Translations under genes and position numbers: made by a program
Shown: positions 27,873-37,413 of the stretch, piece after piece
Numbering within the stretch: the first letter of the stretch is position 1
Layout: every line of letters starts with the position of its first letter
The notes under the pieces: model-generated
What the model saw: the letters and a program-made list of their open reading frames with translations, nothing else
What the model was told of the DNA's origin: nothing
Databases searched by the model: none
NCBI RefSeq assembly: GCF_000014065.1
Contig: NC_008044.1
Span: 891,501-955,500 of the forward strand
Length of the DNA stretch: 64,000 nucleotides
Source of the DNA: Ruegeria sp. TM1040
Lineage (GTDB): Bacteria; Pseudomonadota; Alphaproteobacteria; Rhodobacterales; Rhodobacteraceae
Direction of reading: 5' to 3'

Positions 27873-29018
27873 ATGCGAAACTCAAGCCGGTCCAAGGTCG
27901 ATCCCTTCATTGTGATGGATGTGATGGAGGCCGCCCGCAAGGCGGAAGAGCAGGGCCGTCATATCATCCATATGGAAGTGGGCCAGCCCTCCACGGGCGC
28001 GCCCGAGGCCGCACGGCGGGCCCTTGCCGATGCGCTCGAGAGAGATTCCATGGGATATACTGTCGCGCTGGGTTTGCCCGCGCTGCGCAAACGCATCGCC
28101 GCGCTTTACGGGGAGTGGTACAACGTCGACCTCAACCCCGAGCGCGTAGTGATCACGCCCGGCTCTTCGGGGGCGTTCATCCTGAGTTTCACCGCGCTTT
28201 TTGACAGCGGGGACCGCGTGGGCATCGGCGCGCCGGGCTATCCTTCCTATCGCCAGATCCTGAGCGCCCTGGGCATGCAGCCCGTGGATATCCAGACCGC
28301 GCCCGAGCACCGCCTGCAGCCGGTCGCCGCCGACATTCGCGACCAGAACCTTGCCGGTCTCATGGTGGCAAGCCCCGCCAACCCCACCGGGACAATGCTC
28401 GACAAACCGGCGCTCTCGGCGCTGATGGAGGCGGCGCAGGCCGAGGGCGCGAGTTTTATTTCCGACGAGATCTACCACGGCATCGAATATGAGGCCAAAG
28501 CGGTCACCGCGCTTGAGATTTCGGATGAATGCTATGTCATCAACTCCTTTTCCAAGTATTTCTCGATGACCGGCTGGCGCGTGGGCTGGATGGTGGTTCC
28601 CGAGGATCACATCCGCACGGTGGAGCGGATCGCTCAGAACATGTTTATCTGCGCACCCCATGCCAGTCAGGTGGCGGCGCTGGCCGCAATGGATTGCCGC
28701 GATGAGCTGGAAGCGAACCTCGCGGTCTATGCCCGGAACCGCGCCCTGATGCTCGAGGGGTTGCCGAAGGCAGGGTTTAGCAAGATCGCACCTCCGGATG
28801 GGGCGTTTTATGTCTATGCGGATGTGTCGGACCTCACGCAGGACAGTCGCGCCTTTGCAGCGGAAATTCTCGAAAAAGCCGGGGTGGCGGTCACACCGGG
28901 GCTCGATTTTGACCCAGTGCGCGGGGCCACCACGTTGCGATTTTCCTATGCCCGCTCCACCGCCGACATCGAGGAGGGGCTGGCGCGCCTCAGGGCCTTT
29001 ATGGAGGCGCGGGGCTGA
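27873..29018 (+). CDS. Pyridoxal-phosphate aminotransferase, class I/II
   Basis: 381 residues. The start is ATG 27873 with GGGAG 6 bases upstream; the frame is open further left only because it runs through the M48 gene. Fold-type I motifs: VASPANPTGTM, SDEIYHGIEY and the PLP lysine in NSFSKYFSMTGWRVGW. The family transfers amino groups between amino and keto acids; the substrate is not evident. The start lies 22 bases from the divergent M48 start, so its promoter must overlap that gene. It overlaps the downstream amiC-like gene by one base (TGATG). Confidence 0.9.
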   Translation: MRNSSRSKVDPFIVMDVMEAARKAEEQGRHIIHMEVGQPSTGAPEAARRALADALERDSMGYTVALGLPALRKRIAALYGEWYNVDLNPERVVITPGSSGAFILSFTALFDSGDRVGIGAPGYPSYRQILSALGMQPVDIQTAPEHRLQPVAADIRDQNLAGLMVASPANPTGTMLDKPALSALMEAAQAEGASFISDEIYHGIEYEAKAVTALEISDECYVINSFSKYFSMTGWRVGWMVVPEDHIRTVERIAQNMFICAPHASQVAALAAMDCRDELEANLAVYARNRALMLEGLPKAGFSKIAPPDGAFYVYADVSDLTQDSRAFAAEILEKAGVAVTPGLDFDPVRGATTLRFSYARSTADIEEGLARLRAFMEARG

Positions 29019-30256
29019 TGCGCGCGCTTTTTGCAAAGCTCTGGCTGTGCCTTACGCTGGTCCATCTGGCGTTGCTGCCTGCTGCCGCCGCGGCGCAGGG
29101 GTTTTCGGCGCTCGCGCGGGTTTTGCCCGAAGACAGCAGCCTTTGGGACACTGGCGCAGGCGTGGAGCTCGAGCTGGGTCTGAGCCAGGGCGTGCCCTAC
29201 CGGATCTTTGCGCTCGATGATCCCTATCGTCTGGTGCTCGACTTTCAGGAGGTGGACTGGACCGGGCTTCAGGCCGAGGATTTTGACCGCTCCGAGCTGA
29301 TCGAACGGACACGTTTTGGGGGCTATGTGCCGGGGTGGTCGCGGATGGTTCTCACCCTCACAGAGCCGATGCAATTGCGCACCGCAGCGATGGACATTGA
29401 CCCTGAGACCAGCGCGGCGAAGCTGAAACTTGCCCTTGCCCCCATTGATGCCGAGACATTTGCGGCGACTGCTGGGGCGCCCTACGATCCGCGTCTTGAT
29501 CTTCCGATGCCGGCCGAGCTCAAGCCGCGTGCCCCGCGCGATGACGATGCGCCGCTTGTTGTGATGATCGACCCCGGGCATGGCGGGCTCGACCCCGGAG
29601 CCGAGGCCGAAGGCGGGATCGCCGAAAAGGACCTGATGCTGGCCTTTGCCTACGATCTCGGCGAACGGCTGGTGCGCTCAGGGGCCTTTGAGGTGCTACT
29701 GACGCGAGAGGGAGACTACTTTGTCTCTCTCGAGCGCCGCATTGCCATGGCGCATCAGCAGGGGGCTGATGTGTTCATTTCGCTTCATGCCGACGCGGTC
29801 ACAGAAGGCATGGCCCATGGCACCGTGGTCTACACACTGTCTGAATCTGCCTCTGATGTGGCCTCGGCCAAGCTCGCCGAACGTCACGACCGGGCCGACC
29901 TGCTGTCTGGCAGTGACCTCAGCGCTGCTGATGATGTGGTTACGGATGTGATGCTGGATCTCGCCCGGCAGGAGACCCACCCGCGCAGCACTGCTTTGGC
30001 GCGCTCGGTGATCGAGGCGCTCATGGAGGCGGGAGGGCCGGTCAATCGCCGCCCGCTGCGCTCGGCGGGGTTTTCGGTGCTGAAATCCGCTGACATCCCG
30101 TCGATCCTGATCGAGCTGGGCTTCATGTCGAGCCCAAGGGATCTTGAGCTGCTCACGGATCCCGACTGGCAGGCCAAAACCGCGCAAAGCATCCTGAACG
30201 GGCTGCTGGTTTGGCGGGAAGAGGACGCCGCGCGGCGCGCATTGGTGCGCCAATAG
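29018..30256 (+). CDS. amiC: N-acetylmuramoyl-L-alanine amidase (AmiC-type)
   Basis: 412 residues. Signal peptide about 1-26 (ending AAAAAQ). An AMIN targeting domain spans about 35-140 (YRLVLDFQEVDW). The Amidase_3 catalytic domain runs about 180-400: IDPGHGGLDPGAE (zinc His), the Glu near GGIAEKDLML, SLHADA (third ligand) and a catalytic Glu in ILIELGFMSS. The enzyme cuts the amide between muramic acid and the stem peptide during septum splitting. Translational coupling to the aminotransferase is by a one-base overlap. It is followed by PBP1A, so peptidoglycan cleavage and synthesis genes sit together. Confidence 0.93.
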   Translation: MRALFAKLWLCLTLVHLALLPAAAAAQGFSALARVLPEDSSLWDTGAGVELELGLSQGVPYRIFALDDPYRLVLDFQEVDWTGLQAEDFDRSELIERTRFGGYVPGWSRMVLTLTEPMQLRTAAMDIDPETSAAKLKLALAPIDAETFAATAGAPYDPRLDLPMPAELKPRAPRDDDAPLVVMIDPGHGGLDPGAEAEGGIAEKDLMLAFAYDLGERLVRSGAFEVLLTREGDYFVSLERRIAMAHQQGADVFISLHADAVTEGMAHGTVVYTLSESASDVASAKLAERHDRADLLSGSDLSAADDVVTDVMLDLARQETHPRSTALARSVIEALMEAGGPVNRRPLRSAGFSVLKSADIPSILIELGFMSSPRDLELLTDPDWQAKTAQSILNGLLVWREEDAARRALVRQ

Positions 30257-30642
30257 CGCCCATACCGCCAATAGCGGCAGTCGAACAGCAAACGGCGGGC
30301 TAAGCTTGCGCATGAGGCCCCCTGTGAAAAGGGAAGTGCTGCGCCGCGCCAGCCCCTGCACCGCACGAGCCGGTTTGCTGCCTCCAACCCCCATGTGCGC
30401 CCTTAGTGATGTCGCGGGTGATGCAAGGGGGGGAGTTCTTCCCCCTAGACCTGCGCGTGTTTCGCTGGTTTTTGCCGGTTTCACCCCCCATATCCCAATC
30501 TGAGGATACAGGTGCGCGCGCTTCTGCTAAACTGGGCGCCACCTCCTAACCGGTGGGGCCCTCGGGCTGCCGCCATAACACGTTTTGACCCTTGTCACCT
30601 TGCCCCCTATAAGGGCCGCATCGTGCGAGAGAGGCCCACACT
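30257..30642. other. Intergenic region upstream of mrcA
   Basis: 386 bases between amiC and the PBP1A gene. It contains a G-rich/C-rich hairpin (AGGGGG ... CCCCCT, 30426-30446) that may end amiC transcription, and the sigma-70 promoter listed separately. Short reading frames here lack ribosome-binding sites and are not called. Confidence 0.6.
30585..30613 (+). promoter_or_regulatory. Sigma-70 type promoter of mrcA
   Basis: TTGACC (30585-30590), a 17-base spacer and TATAAG (30608-30613). Five of six bases match in each box at ideal spacing. Transcription would start about 20-25 bases before the GTG start codon. Confidence 0.75.
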
Positions 30643-33150
30643 GTGATCAGATTCATTCTGTCGATCTTTGGATCCATATTCAGTACCATCACCCTTGGCA
30701 TCGGGGTGGTAGCCCTGTCCATTGGGGCGATCTTCTGGGTCTACGGCCGCGATCTGCCGAGCCATGAGTCGCTGGCGCAGTATCAGCCGCCCACCATCAG
30801 CCGGATCTTTTCGGGCGAGGGACAGCTGATCGACGAATTCGCCAAGGAACGACGCCTGTTCACACCGTCCGAGGAAATCCCGGCGCTGGTCAAACAAGCC
30901 TTCATCTCGGCGGAGGACAAGAATTTCTACTCTCACGCGGGCTATGACGCACGCGGTATTCTCGCCGCCGCGGTCGAGGCGGTGAAATCGCGCGGTGAAA
31001 ACGTGCGCGGGGCCTCGACGATCACCCAGCAGGTGATGAAGAACTTCCTTTTGTCCGGCGACCGTCGCGCCGAGCGCAAGATCAAGGAAATCATCCTCGC
31101 CACCCGCCTTGAAGAAACGCTCTCCAAGGACAAGATCCTCGAGCTCTACCTCAATGAGATCTTTCTCGGTCAGAACTCCTATGGGGTGACGGCAGCCGCA
31201 CAGACCTATTTCAACAAGACCCTCGGCGAGCTGGAGCCGCATGAGGCCGCAACCCTGGCCTCGATGCCCAAAGCGCCCTCGGATTATCACCCGGTGCGGC
31301 AGCGCGAACGCCTTCTCAACCGTCGCAACTATGTGCTGCGCGAAATGAAAGAGAACGGCTACATCACCGAAGCCGTCTACGAGGTGGAACGCAACCAGCC
31401 GCTGCGCTCGGTTCAGAACGGTGATTTCGACGCCTTCCGCACCGCCTTGCCGCCGCGCGATTATTTCACCGATGAAATCCGCCGACAGTTGTCAGTCGAC
31501 TTTGGCGAGGGCGAGTTCTTTACCGGTGGTTTCACCATCCGCGCCACCATCGACGAGGAAATGCAGGACGAAGCAGCGCTTGCCATGCGCAAGGGGCTTG
31601 AGGAATTTGATCGCAGCACGGGGATCTGGCAGGGTCCGATTGCCGAGATCGACCCCGCGCGCCTTGCATCCGAGGAGAGCTGGCGCGAGGCGCTGAGCGA
31701 AGCCGAAGCTGCCCGTGATATCATCACCGAGGATGGCGCCTGGCATCCGGCTGTTGTGCTCAAGGTCGAAGACAATGCGCTCACGGTTGGGGTCGAGGGC
31801 TTTGGCGGCACCGGCACCATTCCACGCTCTGACATCAAGTGGATGAAGGGCAACTTCTTCGACAACTTCAAACCCGGCGACGTGATTCACGCCATGGCGA
31901 TCCGCGAGGGCGAGGCTGTCAAACACTGGTCGGCGCGTCAGGTGCCCGAAGTGCAGGGCGGCTTTGTGGCGATGGATGTGAACTCCGGCCGCGTTCTGGC
32001 CATGCAGGGGGGCTTTTCCTACCAGCACTCGGTGTTCAACCGGGCCACGCAGGCGCAACGTCAGCCGGGTTCGAGCTTCAAACCCTTCGTTTATGCGGCG
32101 GCGCTCGACAGTGGCTATAGCCCCGCAACCATCGTGATCGACGCCCCGATCGAGATCAACACGCCCCAGGGTGTCTGGCGGCCCAAGAACTCCACCAATA
32201 AATTCTATGGCCCCACACCTCTGCGCACCGGCATCGAGATGAGCCGGAACCTGATGACCATCCGTCTGGCGCAGGAGGTGGGCATGCCGGTTGTGGCGGG
32301 CTACGCCGAGCGCTTTGGCGTCTATGACAACATGGGCACCTTCCTTGCAAACTCGCTCGGCTCTGAGGAGACGACGCTGTACAAAATGGTGGCTGCCTAT
32401 GCGATGTTTGCCAACGGGGGCGAGCGTGTCGAACCCACGCTGGTGGACCGTATTCAGGACCGCTTTGGCCGCACCATCTACCGTCACGATGACCGCGATT
32501 GCGTTGATTGTAGCGCCACCGAGCTTGAGCAAGGGATCGCGCCCAAGATCGTGACCAACCGCGAACAGGTGATGGACCCGATCACCGCCTATCAGCTCAC
32601 TTCGATGCTAAAGGGCGTGGTCGATCGCGGCACCGCGTCAAGCGTGATCAACCTGCCGGTGCCCGCAGCGGGCAAGACCGGTACCACCAACGACGCGCGC
32701 GATGCGTGGTTTGTGGGCTTCACCTCCAACATCGTGGCGGGCTGCTACTTTGGCTATGACAACCCCCGTCCCATGAAGGGCGGTCGGGGGTACGGCGGCA
32801 CGCTCTGCGGTCCCGTGTTCCAGCAGTTCATGCAGAAGGCGACCGAGAAATACGGAGGCGGCCCGTTCGACGTGCCCCCGGGTGGTCACTTCATCAAGAT
32901 CGACCGCTACACTGGCGGACGTCTTCCCAACGAGGCAGGCGGGGCAAATGTGGTCGCCGAGTATTTCCGCGATGGTGAGGAGCCGATCTTTGGTCTCACC
33001 TTTGATGGGGGCTTTGGCATGGGGTCGAACCTGCCGCTCTTTGAAGAGGTCACCGAATCCGGCCGTCAGGTCACCACCTCCAGCGGCGGAACCGCCGTCC
33101 TCGGCCCAAAGGCGAGCTTCGGCGACGTCAGCTCTGGCGGGCTTTACTGA
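30643..33150 (+). CDS. mrcA: Penicillin-binding protein 1A
   Basis: 835 residues from GTG 30643 with GAGAGAGG upstream. One N-terminal membrane helix (about 8-32). The GT51 glycosyltransferase domain has catalytic E91 (SAEDKNFYSH) and RGASTITQQ. The transpeptidase domain has S477-x-x-K480 (GSSFKPF), SRN and K678-T-G. It polymerises and cross-links peptidoglycan in the periplasm. An OB-like insert between the domains (about 320-440) is typical of PBP1A. It has its own promoter just upstream. Confidence 0.96.
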   Translation: MIRFILSIFGSIFSTITLGIGVVALSIGAIFWVYGRDLPSHESLAQYQPPTISRIFSGEGQLIDEFAKERRLFTPSEEIPALVKQAFISAEDKNFYSHAGYDARGILAAAVEAVKSRGENVRGASTITQQVMKNFLLSGDRRAERKIKEIILATRLEETLSKDKILELYLNEIFLGQNSYGVTAAAQTYFNKTLGELEPHEAATLASMPKAPSDYHPVRQRERLLNRRNYVLREMKENGYITEAVYEVERNQPLRSVQNGDFDAFRTALPPRDYFTDEIRRQLSVDFGEGEFFTGGFTIRATIDEEMQDEAALAMRKGLEEFDRSTGIWQGPIAEIDPARLASEESWREALSEAEAARDIITEDGAWHPAVVLKVEDNALTVGVEGFGGTGTIPRSDIKWMKGNFFDNFKPGDVIHAMAIREGEAVKHWSARQVPEVQGGFVAMDVNSGRVLAMQGGFSYQHSVFNRATQAQRQPGSSFKPFVYAAALDSGYSPATIVIDAPIEINTPQGVWRPKNSTNKFYGPTPLRTGIEMSRNLMTIRLAQEVGMPVVAGYAERFGVYDNMGTFLANSLGSEETTLYKMVAAYAMFANGGERVEPTLVDRIQDRFGRTIYRHDDRDCVDCSATELEQGIAPKIVTNREQVMDPITAYQLTSMLKGVVDRGTASSVINLPVPAAGKTGTTNDARDAWFVGFTSNIVAGCYFGYDNPRPMKGGRGYGGTLCGPVFQQFMQKATEKYGGGPFDVPPGGHFIKIDRYTGGRLPNEAGGANVVAEYFRDGEEPIFGLTFDGGFGMGSNLPLFEEVTESGRQVTTSSGGTAVLGPKASFGDVSSGGLY

Positions 33151-33263
33151 CACAGTCTTACATTTGAGGCGGGCAGGCGGGTGATCCTCGCTTGCCCGCG
33201 CTCTTGTAGTGGTCCCGGACGTGCGGTATCACCCATCTTCAAACCAGACTTCAAGGAATGCCC

Positions 33264-34388
33264 ATGCGCGCCGAGATCCAGACCATCGTGGCCGATATCG
33301 AAAAATCGCTCGACCTGCTTGCCCAGCGGATGAACTGGGAGACGGCGGAATTCCGGCTTGAGGAATTCAACGCGCGGGTCGAAGATCCCAACCTCTGGGA
33401 TGACCCTGCAGCGGCGCAAAAGCTGATGCGGGACCGTCAGTCCCTCGTGGACGCAATGGACACCTACAAGAGCATCCGCCAGGACCTTCAGGACAGCGTT
33501 GAGCTGATCGAGCTTGGCGAGATGGAAGAGGATGCCGAAGTCGTCAAAGACGCCGAAGACACCCTTAAGGCACTGAAGGAAAAAGCCGCCCAGAAAGAGC
33601 TTGAAGCGCTTCTGGACGGTGAAACCGACCCCAATGACGCCTTCCTCGAGATCAAGGCGGGCGCGGGCGGCACCGAGGCCTGCGACTGGGCGTCGATGTT
33701 GGCGCGCATGTATGTGCGCTGGGCCGAGAGCCGAGGCTTCAGCGTCGAGCTGCAGGAAGAGCAGGCGGGCGCCGAGGCCGGCATTAAATCCGCCACCTAT
33801 CAGATCAAGGGTCACAACGCCTATGGCTGGCTGAAGTCCGAGAGCGGCACCCACCGTCTTGTGCGGATTTCGCCCTTTGGCAAAGGCACGCGCGAGACGT
33901 CATTTGCCGCCGTGGGCGCCTATCCGGTGATCGATGACAACATCGAAATTGAGGTCAACCCGGCCGATATCCGCATCGACACCTACCGTTCGTCAGGCGC
34001 GGGCGGTCAGCACGTCAACACCACCGACTCGGCGGTGCGGATCACTCACGAACCCACGGGCATTGTAGTGACCTCCTCGGAGAAATCGCAGCACCAGAAC
34101 CGCGACATCGCCATGAAGGCGCTGAAATCGCGGCTCTACCAGCTCGAACTTGATCGCCGCAACGCCGAAGTAAACGCGCTGCACGAGGCAAAGGGCGATG
34201 CGGGGTGGGGTAACCAGATCCGATCCTATGTGATGCAGCCCTACCAGATGGTCAAAGACCTGCGCACCAACCATGAGACCGCCGACACCAAAGGCGTGCT
34301 GGATGGCGACCTTGATGGGTTCATGGCGGCGACGCTGGCGATGAAGGTTGCCGGCAAAAGCCGCGCCGACGCGCAGGGCGAGGATTAA
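33264..34388 (+). CDS. prfB: Peptide chain release factor 2
   Basis: 374 residues from ATG 33264; AAGGA lies 6 bases upstream, whereas ATG 33258 directly abuts it. RF2 recognises UAA/UGA with the SPF tripeptide (S203-P204-F205), where RF1 would have PxT, and triggers peptide release with G247-G248-Q249. The whole protein reads in one frame: the early in-frame stop used for programmed frameshifting in E. coli prfB is absent, and MNWETAEFRLEEF runs through the corresponding position. A strong terminator follows. Confidence 0.96.
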   Translation: MRAEIQTIVADIEKSLDLLAQRMNWETAEFRLEEFNARVEDPNLWDDPAAAQKLMRDRQSLVDAMDTYKSIRQDLQDSVELIELGEMEEDAEVVKDAEDTLKALKEKAAQKELEALLDGETDPNDAFLEIKAGAGGTEACDWASMLARMYVRWAESRGFSVELQEEQAGAEAGIKSATYQIKGHNAYGWLKSESGTHRLVRISPFGKGTRETSFAAVGAYPVIDDNIEIEVNPADIRIDTYRSSGAGGQHVNTTDSAVRITHEPTGIVVTSSEKSQHQNRDIAMKALKSRLYQLELDRRNAEVNALHEAKGDAGWGNQIRSYVMQPYQMVKDLRTNHETADTKGVLDGDLDGFMAATLAMKVAGKSRADAQGED

Positions 34389-34433
34389 GCTCCGCGTCCG
34401 GCAGTCGCCACAAAGATCATTCGTTGAACAAGG

Positions 34434-34461
34434 CCCCTGACCGTTTGGTCAGGGGTTTTTT
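34434..34461 (+). terminator. Intrinsic terminator of prfB
   Basis: Perfect 9-bp stem CCCCTGACC/GGTCAGGGG with a GTTT loop, followed by six T. This is a textbook Rho-independent terminator. Confidence 0.92.
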
Positions 34462-34508
34462 GTCTGGGATTGGGGGCGGGTTTTGGACGTCACCCCGACG
34501 CGGATGCG

Positions 34509-35846
34509 CTAGCGCCCGGAACCCGCGAGGCGTTTGGCCAAGATCAGGCACAGCCCCACCGCAATCAGCAGGAACACCGCCCCAATGATCCAGGCGAGCG
34601 AGGTCGTGTAGATCTCAGCAAGGCCTCCAGCCATTAGCAGCCCAACCGCCGCCCCAAGCTGCTGGATCAAAGAGCGCAGCGACAGCATGGTGGAGCGCTG
34701 ACGGTCCGCCACACACGCGTGCAACAGGCTGCTTGCGGGTGTCTCGCTTGCGCCCAGCAGGACCGCGTAGATCAGAAACATGCAGACAAAACCAGCGACA
34801 CTGCCTTGGATCGCAAGGACGACCTGCGCAGCCGCAAGACAGGCAAAAAGCGCGGCCAGCACGACCGCAGAGCGCCGCCTGAACAGTCGACTGATCCGGG
34901 GCGATATCCCCGCGCCAATGGCGATCGCAAAGAAGTACCCCGCCGTCAGTGCCCCAATGAGGGTGTTGGCATAGTCCGCGTCCAGCATTGGTTTGGCATA
35001 GGTCGGCCAGAGCACCTCGACCGGGTTGGTCGCCATCAGGAACAGCGCCAAAGCCGTCAACAGCAGCGAGAGCACCGGATGCTTCAGCGCCAGGGCGCCG
35101 GCCTCTGCAATCACCGCAGGCACGCGTACAAAGCCCTGCTGGAGCGCCCGCGCATCTCGTGGGCGCGGTGGCTCAATGATGACGCGAAGCGTGTAGGCAA
35201 ACACGCCGACCATGACGGCAAAGCTTGCCGCGTAGGACACATCATAAATGCTGATCCCATACCTGATGCCAAGGGTGCCAACGGCGTCCGGCAACAGACC
35301 ACCCATAACCGCCCCCACGGCAAGCCCCATCGCATTGGCCCATTGCGCCTTGGCCAGTGCGGGCTGCACATCCACGTCGGGGGCATGGGCCCTGAACCCC
35401 TCAACAAACCACGCATCAAGCGTGCCAGACCGCAAGGCCCGCCCCACGCCGACAAAGGCGAAGGACATCGCCAGCACAGCAAAATCGCGCGACAGCAGAA
35501 ACAGGGCCAGCGCCATCAAACTGGCGCCCACAGCCCCGAGAAACACGGGCTTGCGCCCGATACTGTCGGCCAAGCCGCCAAACGGAAGTTCCGTCGTCAT
35601 GGTCGTCAGCGAGTAGATCCCAAAAAGCAGCGAGATCTGGAACAGGTCCATACCCCGATCCGTAAGCGCAAGCGCAACCACCGCCACCGTGAGCCCCATG
35701 GCAAAGCGGTCCAGAAACTGATGGATCTGAAACACGCGAATATGCCGGCGCGCCGCCTCGGGCAGGGTCTCAAAGGTGAATGCAATGTCGTGGGTCATCG
35801 CCACAGCATCCGCCGTTGCACCGTCGGGCGCAATGGCGCATTTCAT
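34509..35846 (-). CDS. MFS transporter
   Basis: 445 residues with about twelve membrane segments. The MFS loop motif between helices 2 and 3 reads GGLADSIGRKPVF. An N-terminal soluble stretch of about 35 residues precedes the first helix; a start at 35798 (MTHDIAF) would remove 16 of them, but neither start has a strong ribosome-binding site. The substrate is unknown; the general look is that of a drug or metabolite efflux protein. It is divergent from the amidase gene with 133 bases between. Confidence 0.85.
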   Translation of the reverse strand: MKCAIAPDGATADAVAMTHDIAFTFETLPEAARRHIRVFQIHQFLDRFAMGLTVAVVALALTDRGMDLFQISLLFGIYSLTTMTTELPFGGLADSIGRKPVFLGAVGASLMALALFLLSRDFAVLAMSFAFVGVGRALRSGTLDAWFVEGFRAHAPDVDVQPALAKAQWANAMGLAVGAVMGGLLPDAVGTLGIRYGISIYDVSYAASFAVMVGVFAYTLRVIIEPPRPRDARALQQGFVRVPAVIAEAGALALKHPVLSLLLTALALFLMATNPVEVLWPTYAKPMLDADYANTLIGALTAGYFFAIAIGAGISPRISRLFRRRSAVVLAALFACLAAAQVVLAIQGSVAGFVCMFLIYAVLLGASETPASSLLHACVADRQRSTMLSLRSLIQQLGAAVGLLMAGGLAEIYTTSLAWIIGAVFLLIAVGLCLILAKRLAGSGR

Positions 35847-35979
35847 GCGTGGGCGCTCTTGGGTGGTGTCGGGCGCTGTCCTTGATGCGCATGAAAAAGG
35901 TGCGGAATTTTAGGGTCTTTTCAGACCGTTATCCGCAGCCTAGGCTGACCGGCAATAAGACCCAGAGGAACTTCAGATC

Positions 35980-37359
35980 ATGCTTTGCGACAGAACGGCC
36001 AGCGACATTCTAAAAGACCTCGCCAGAGGCGCGCTCACGGTCGAGGCCCTGATGCAGGCAACGCTCGACCGCATTGGCGAACGCAACCCGGCGCTGAACG
36101 CGATTGTTGCCCTTCGCCCGACCGAGGATCTGATGGCAGAGGCCCGCGCCGCGGATGCGGTGCCACGGGCCGAACGCGGCCCGCTCCATGGTCTGCCAAT
36201 GGCAATCAAGGATCTCTCGAATGCCAAGGGGCTGGTGACATCCCAAGGCTCGCCGATTTTTGCAGGGCAGGTGGCACAAGAGGACGATATCTTTGTGGCG
36301 CGGTTGCGGGCGGCAGGGGTGATCGTGATTGGCAAGACAAATACGCCCGAGTTCGGGCTTGGGTCTCACACCTATAATCCTGTCTATGGCGCCACCGGCA
36401 ATGTGGTGGACCCCAGCCGCTCTGCGGGCGGATCGTCAGGAGGCGCTGCGGTGGCGCTGGCGGCGGGAATGGTGGCGCTCGCGGATGGCTCTGACATGAT
36501 GGGCTCACTGCGCAACCCGGCCGGATGGAACGAGATCTACGGCTTTCGTCCCACCTGGGGCTGGATCCCTTCCGAGCCCGTGGGCGATGTGTTCCTGCAC
36601 CCGCTCTCAACCAGTGGACCGATGGCGCGCACGCCAGAGGATCTGGCGCTTCTTCTGGATGTGATGTCCGGCAGTGATCCGCGTTTGCCGCTCGCGCGCG
36701 GTGCAGAAACGGTCTCTCCGCTGAAGGCCCCAAAGCCACTGCGGCTGGGCTGGCTTGGCGATTGGGGCGGGGCTTACCCAATGGACGACGGCCTCCTTGA
36801 GACCTGTGATGCGGCGCTTCAGACCTTTGTGGAGCAGGGCCACACGGTAGAGCGGATCGCGCCGCCATATCCTGCAGAGAAGATCTGGCAGAGCTGGATC
36901 ACCCTGCGCTCCTTTGCGGTGGCGGCGGGGCTTCGCGGGTTGAACAACCGGCGCGCGGATCTGAAAGAGGCAGCGCTCTGGGAGTTGGACCGTGGGCTAG
37001 GGTTCAGCGCGCAAGAGGTGCAGGAAGCCTCCGATCTGCGCTCGGGCTGGATGCGCGCGGCTGCACGGATGTTTCAGCGCTATGACGCGGTGGTGTTGCC
37101 CACTGCGCAATGCTGGCCGTTTCCGATCGACTGGGACTACCCAAAGGAGATCGCCGGCAAACCCCTGGACACCTACCACCGCTGGATGGAGGTGGTGGTG
37201 CCCGCAAGCCTGTTGGGACTGCCTGCCTTGGCGGTGCCTGCCGGGCGGGGCGGGGCGGACCACTTGCCCATCGGGCTGCAGATCATCGGCCCGCACGGCA
37301 GCGACGGGCAGATCCTCGGGCTTGGGCAGGGATATCACACCGCGCGCGCCGCGCTCTAG
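35980..37359 (+). CDS. Amidase (amidase-signature family)
   Basis: 459 residues. The Ser-cisSer-Lys triad is visible: K77 in MAIKDLS, cis-Ser S152 in the GGSSGG signature, and nucleophile S176 in MGSLRNPA, with the 24-residue spacing known from FAAH. It hydrolyses an amide to acid and ammonia or amine. It is not GatA, since no gatC/gatB genes are adjacent and the C-terminal part differs. No signal peptide, so cytoplasmic. It may be co-transcribed with the DUF2189 gene 54 bases downstream. Confidence 0.9.
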   Translation: MLCDRTASDILKDLARGALTVEALMQATLDRIGERNPALNAIVALRPTEDLMAEARAADAVPRAERGPLHGLPMAIKDLSNAKGLVTSQGSPIFAGQVAQEDDIFVARLRAAGVIVIGKTNTPEFGLGSHTYNPVYGATGNVVDPSRSAGGSSGGAAVALAAGMVALADGSDMMGSLRNPAGWNEIYGFRPTWGWIPSEPVGDVFLHPLSTSGPMARTPEDLALLLDVMSGSDPRLPLARGAETVSPLKAPKPLRLGWLGDWGGAYPMDDGLLETCDAALQTFVEQGHTVERIAPPYPAEKIWQSWITLRSFAVAAGLRGLNNRRADLKEAALWELDRGLGFSAQEVQEASDLRSGWMRAAARMFQRYDAVVLPTAQCWPFPIDWDYPKEIAGKPLDTYHRWMEVVVPASLLGLPALAVPAGRGGADHLPIGLQIIGPHGSDGQILGLGQGYHTARAAL

Positions 37360-37413
37360 CTCCGGCACCCGATCAGATCGCATGTGCATTGCATAGGGAG
37401 GCTCTGCAAGACG

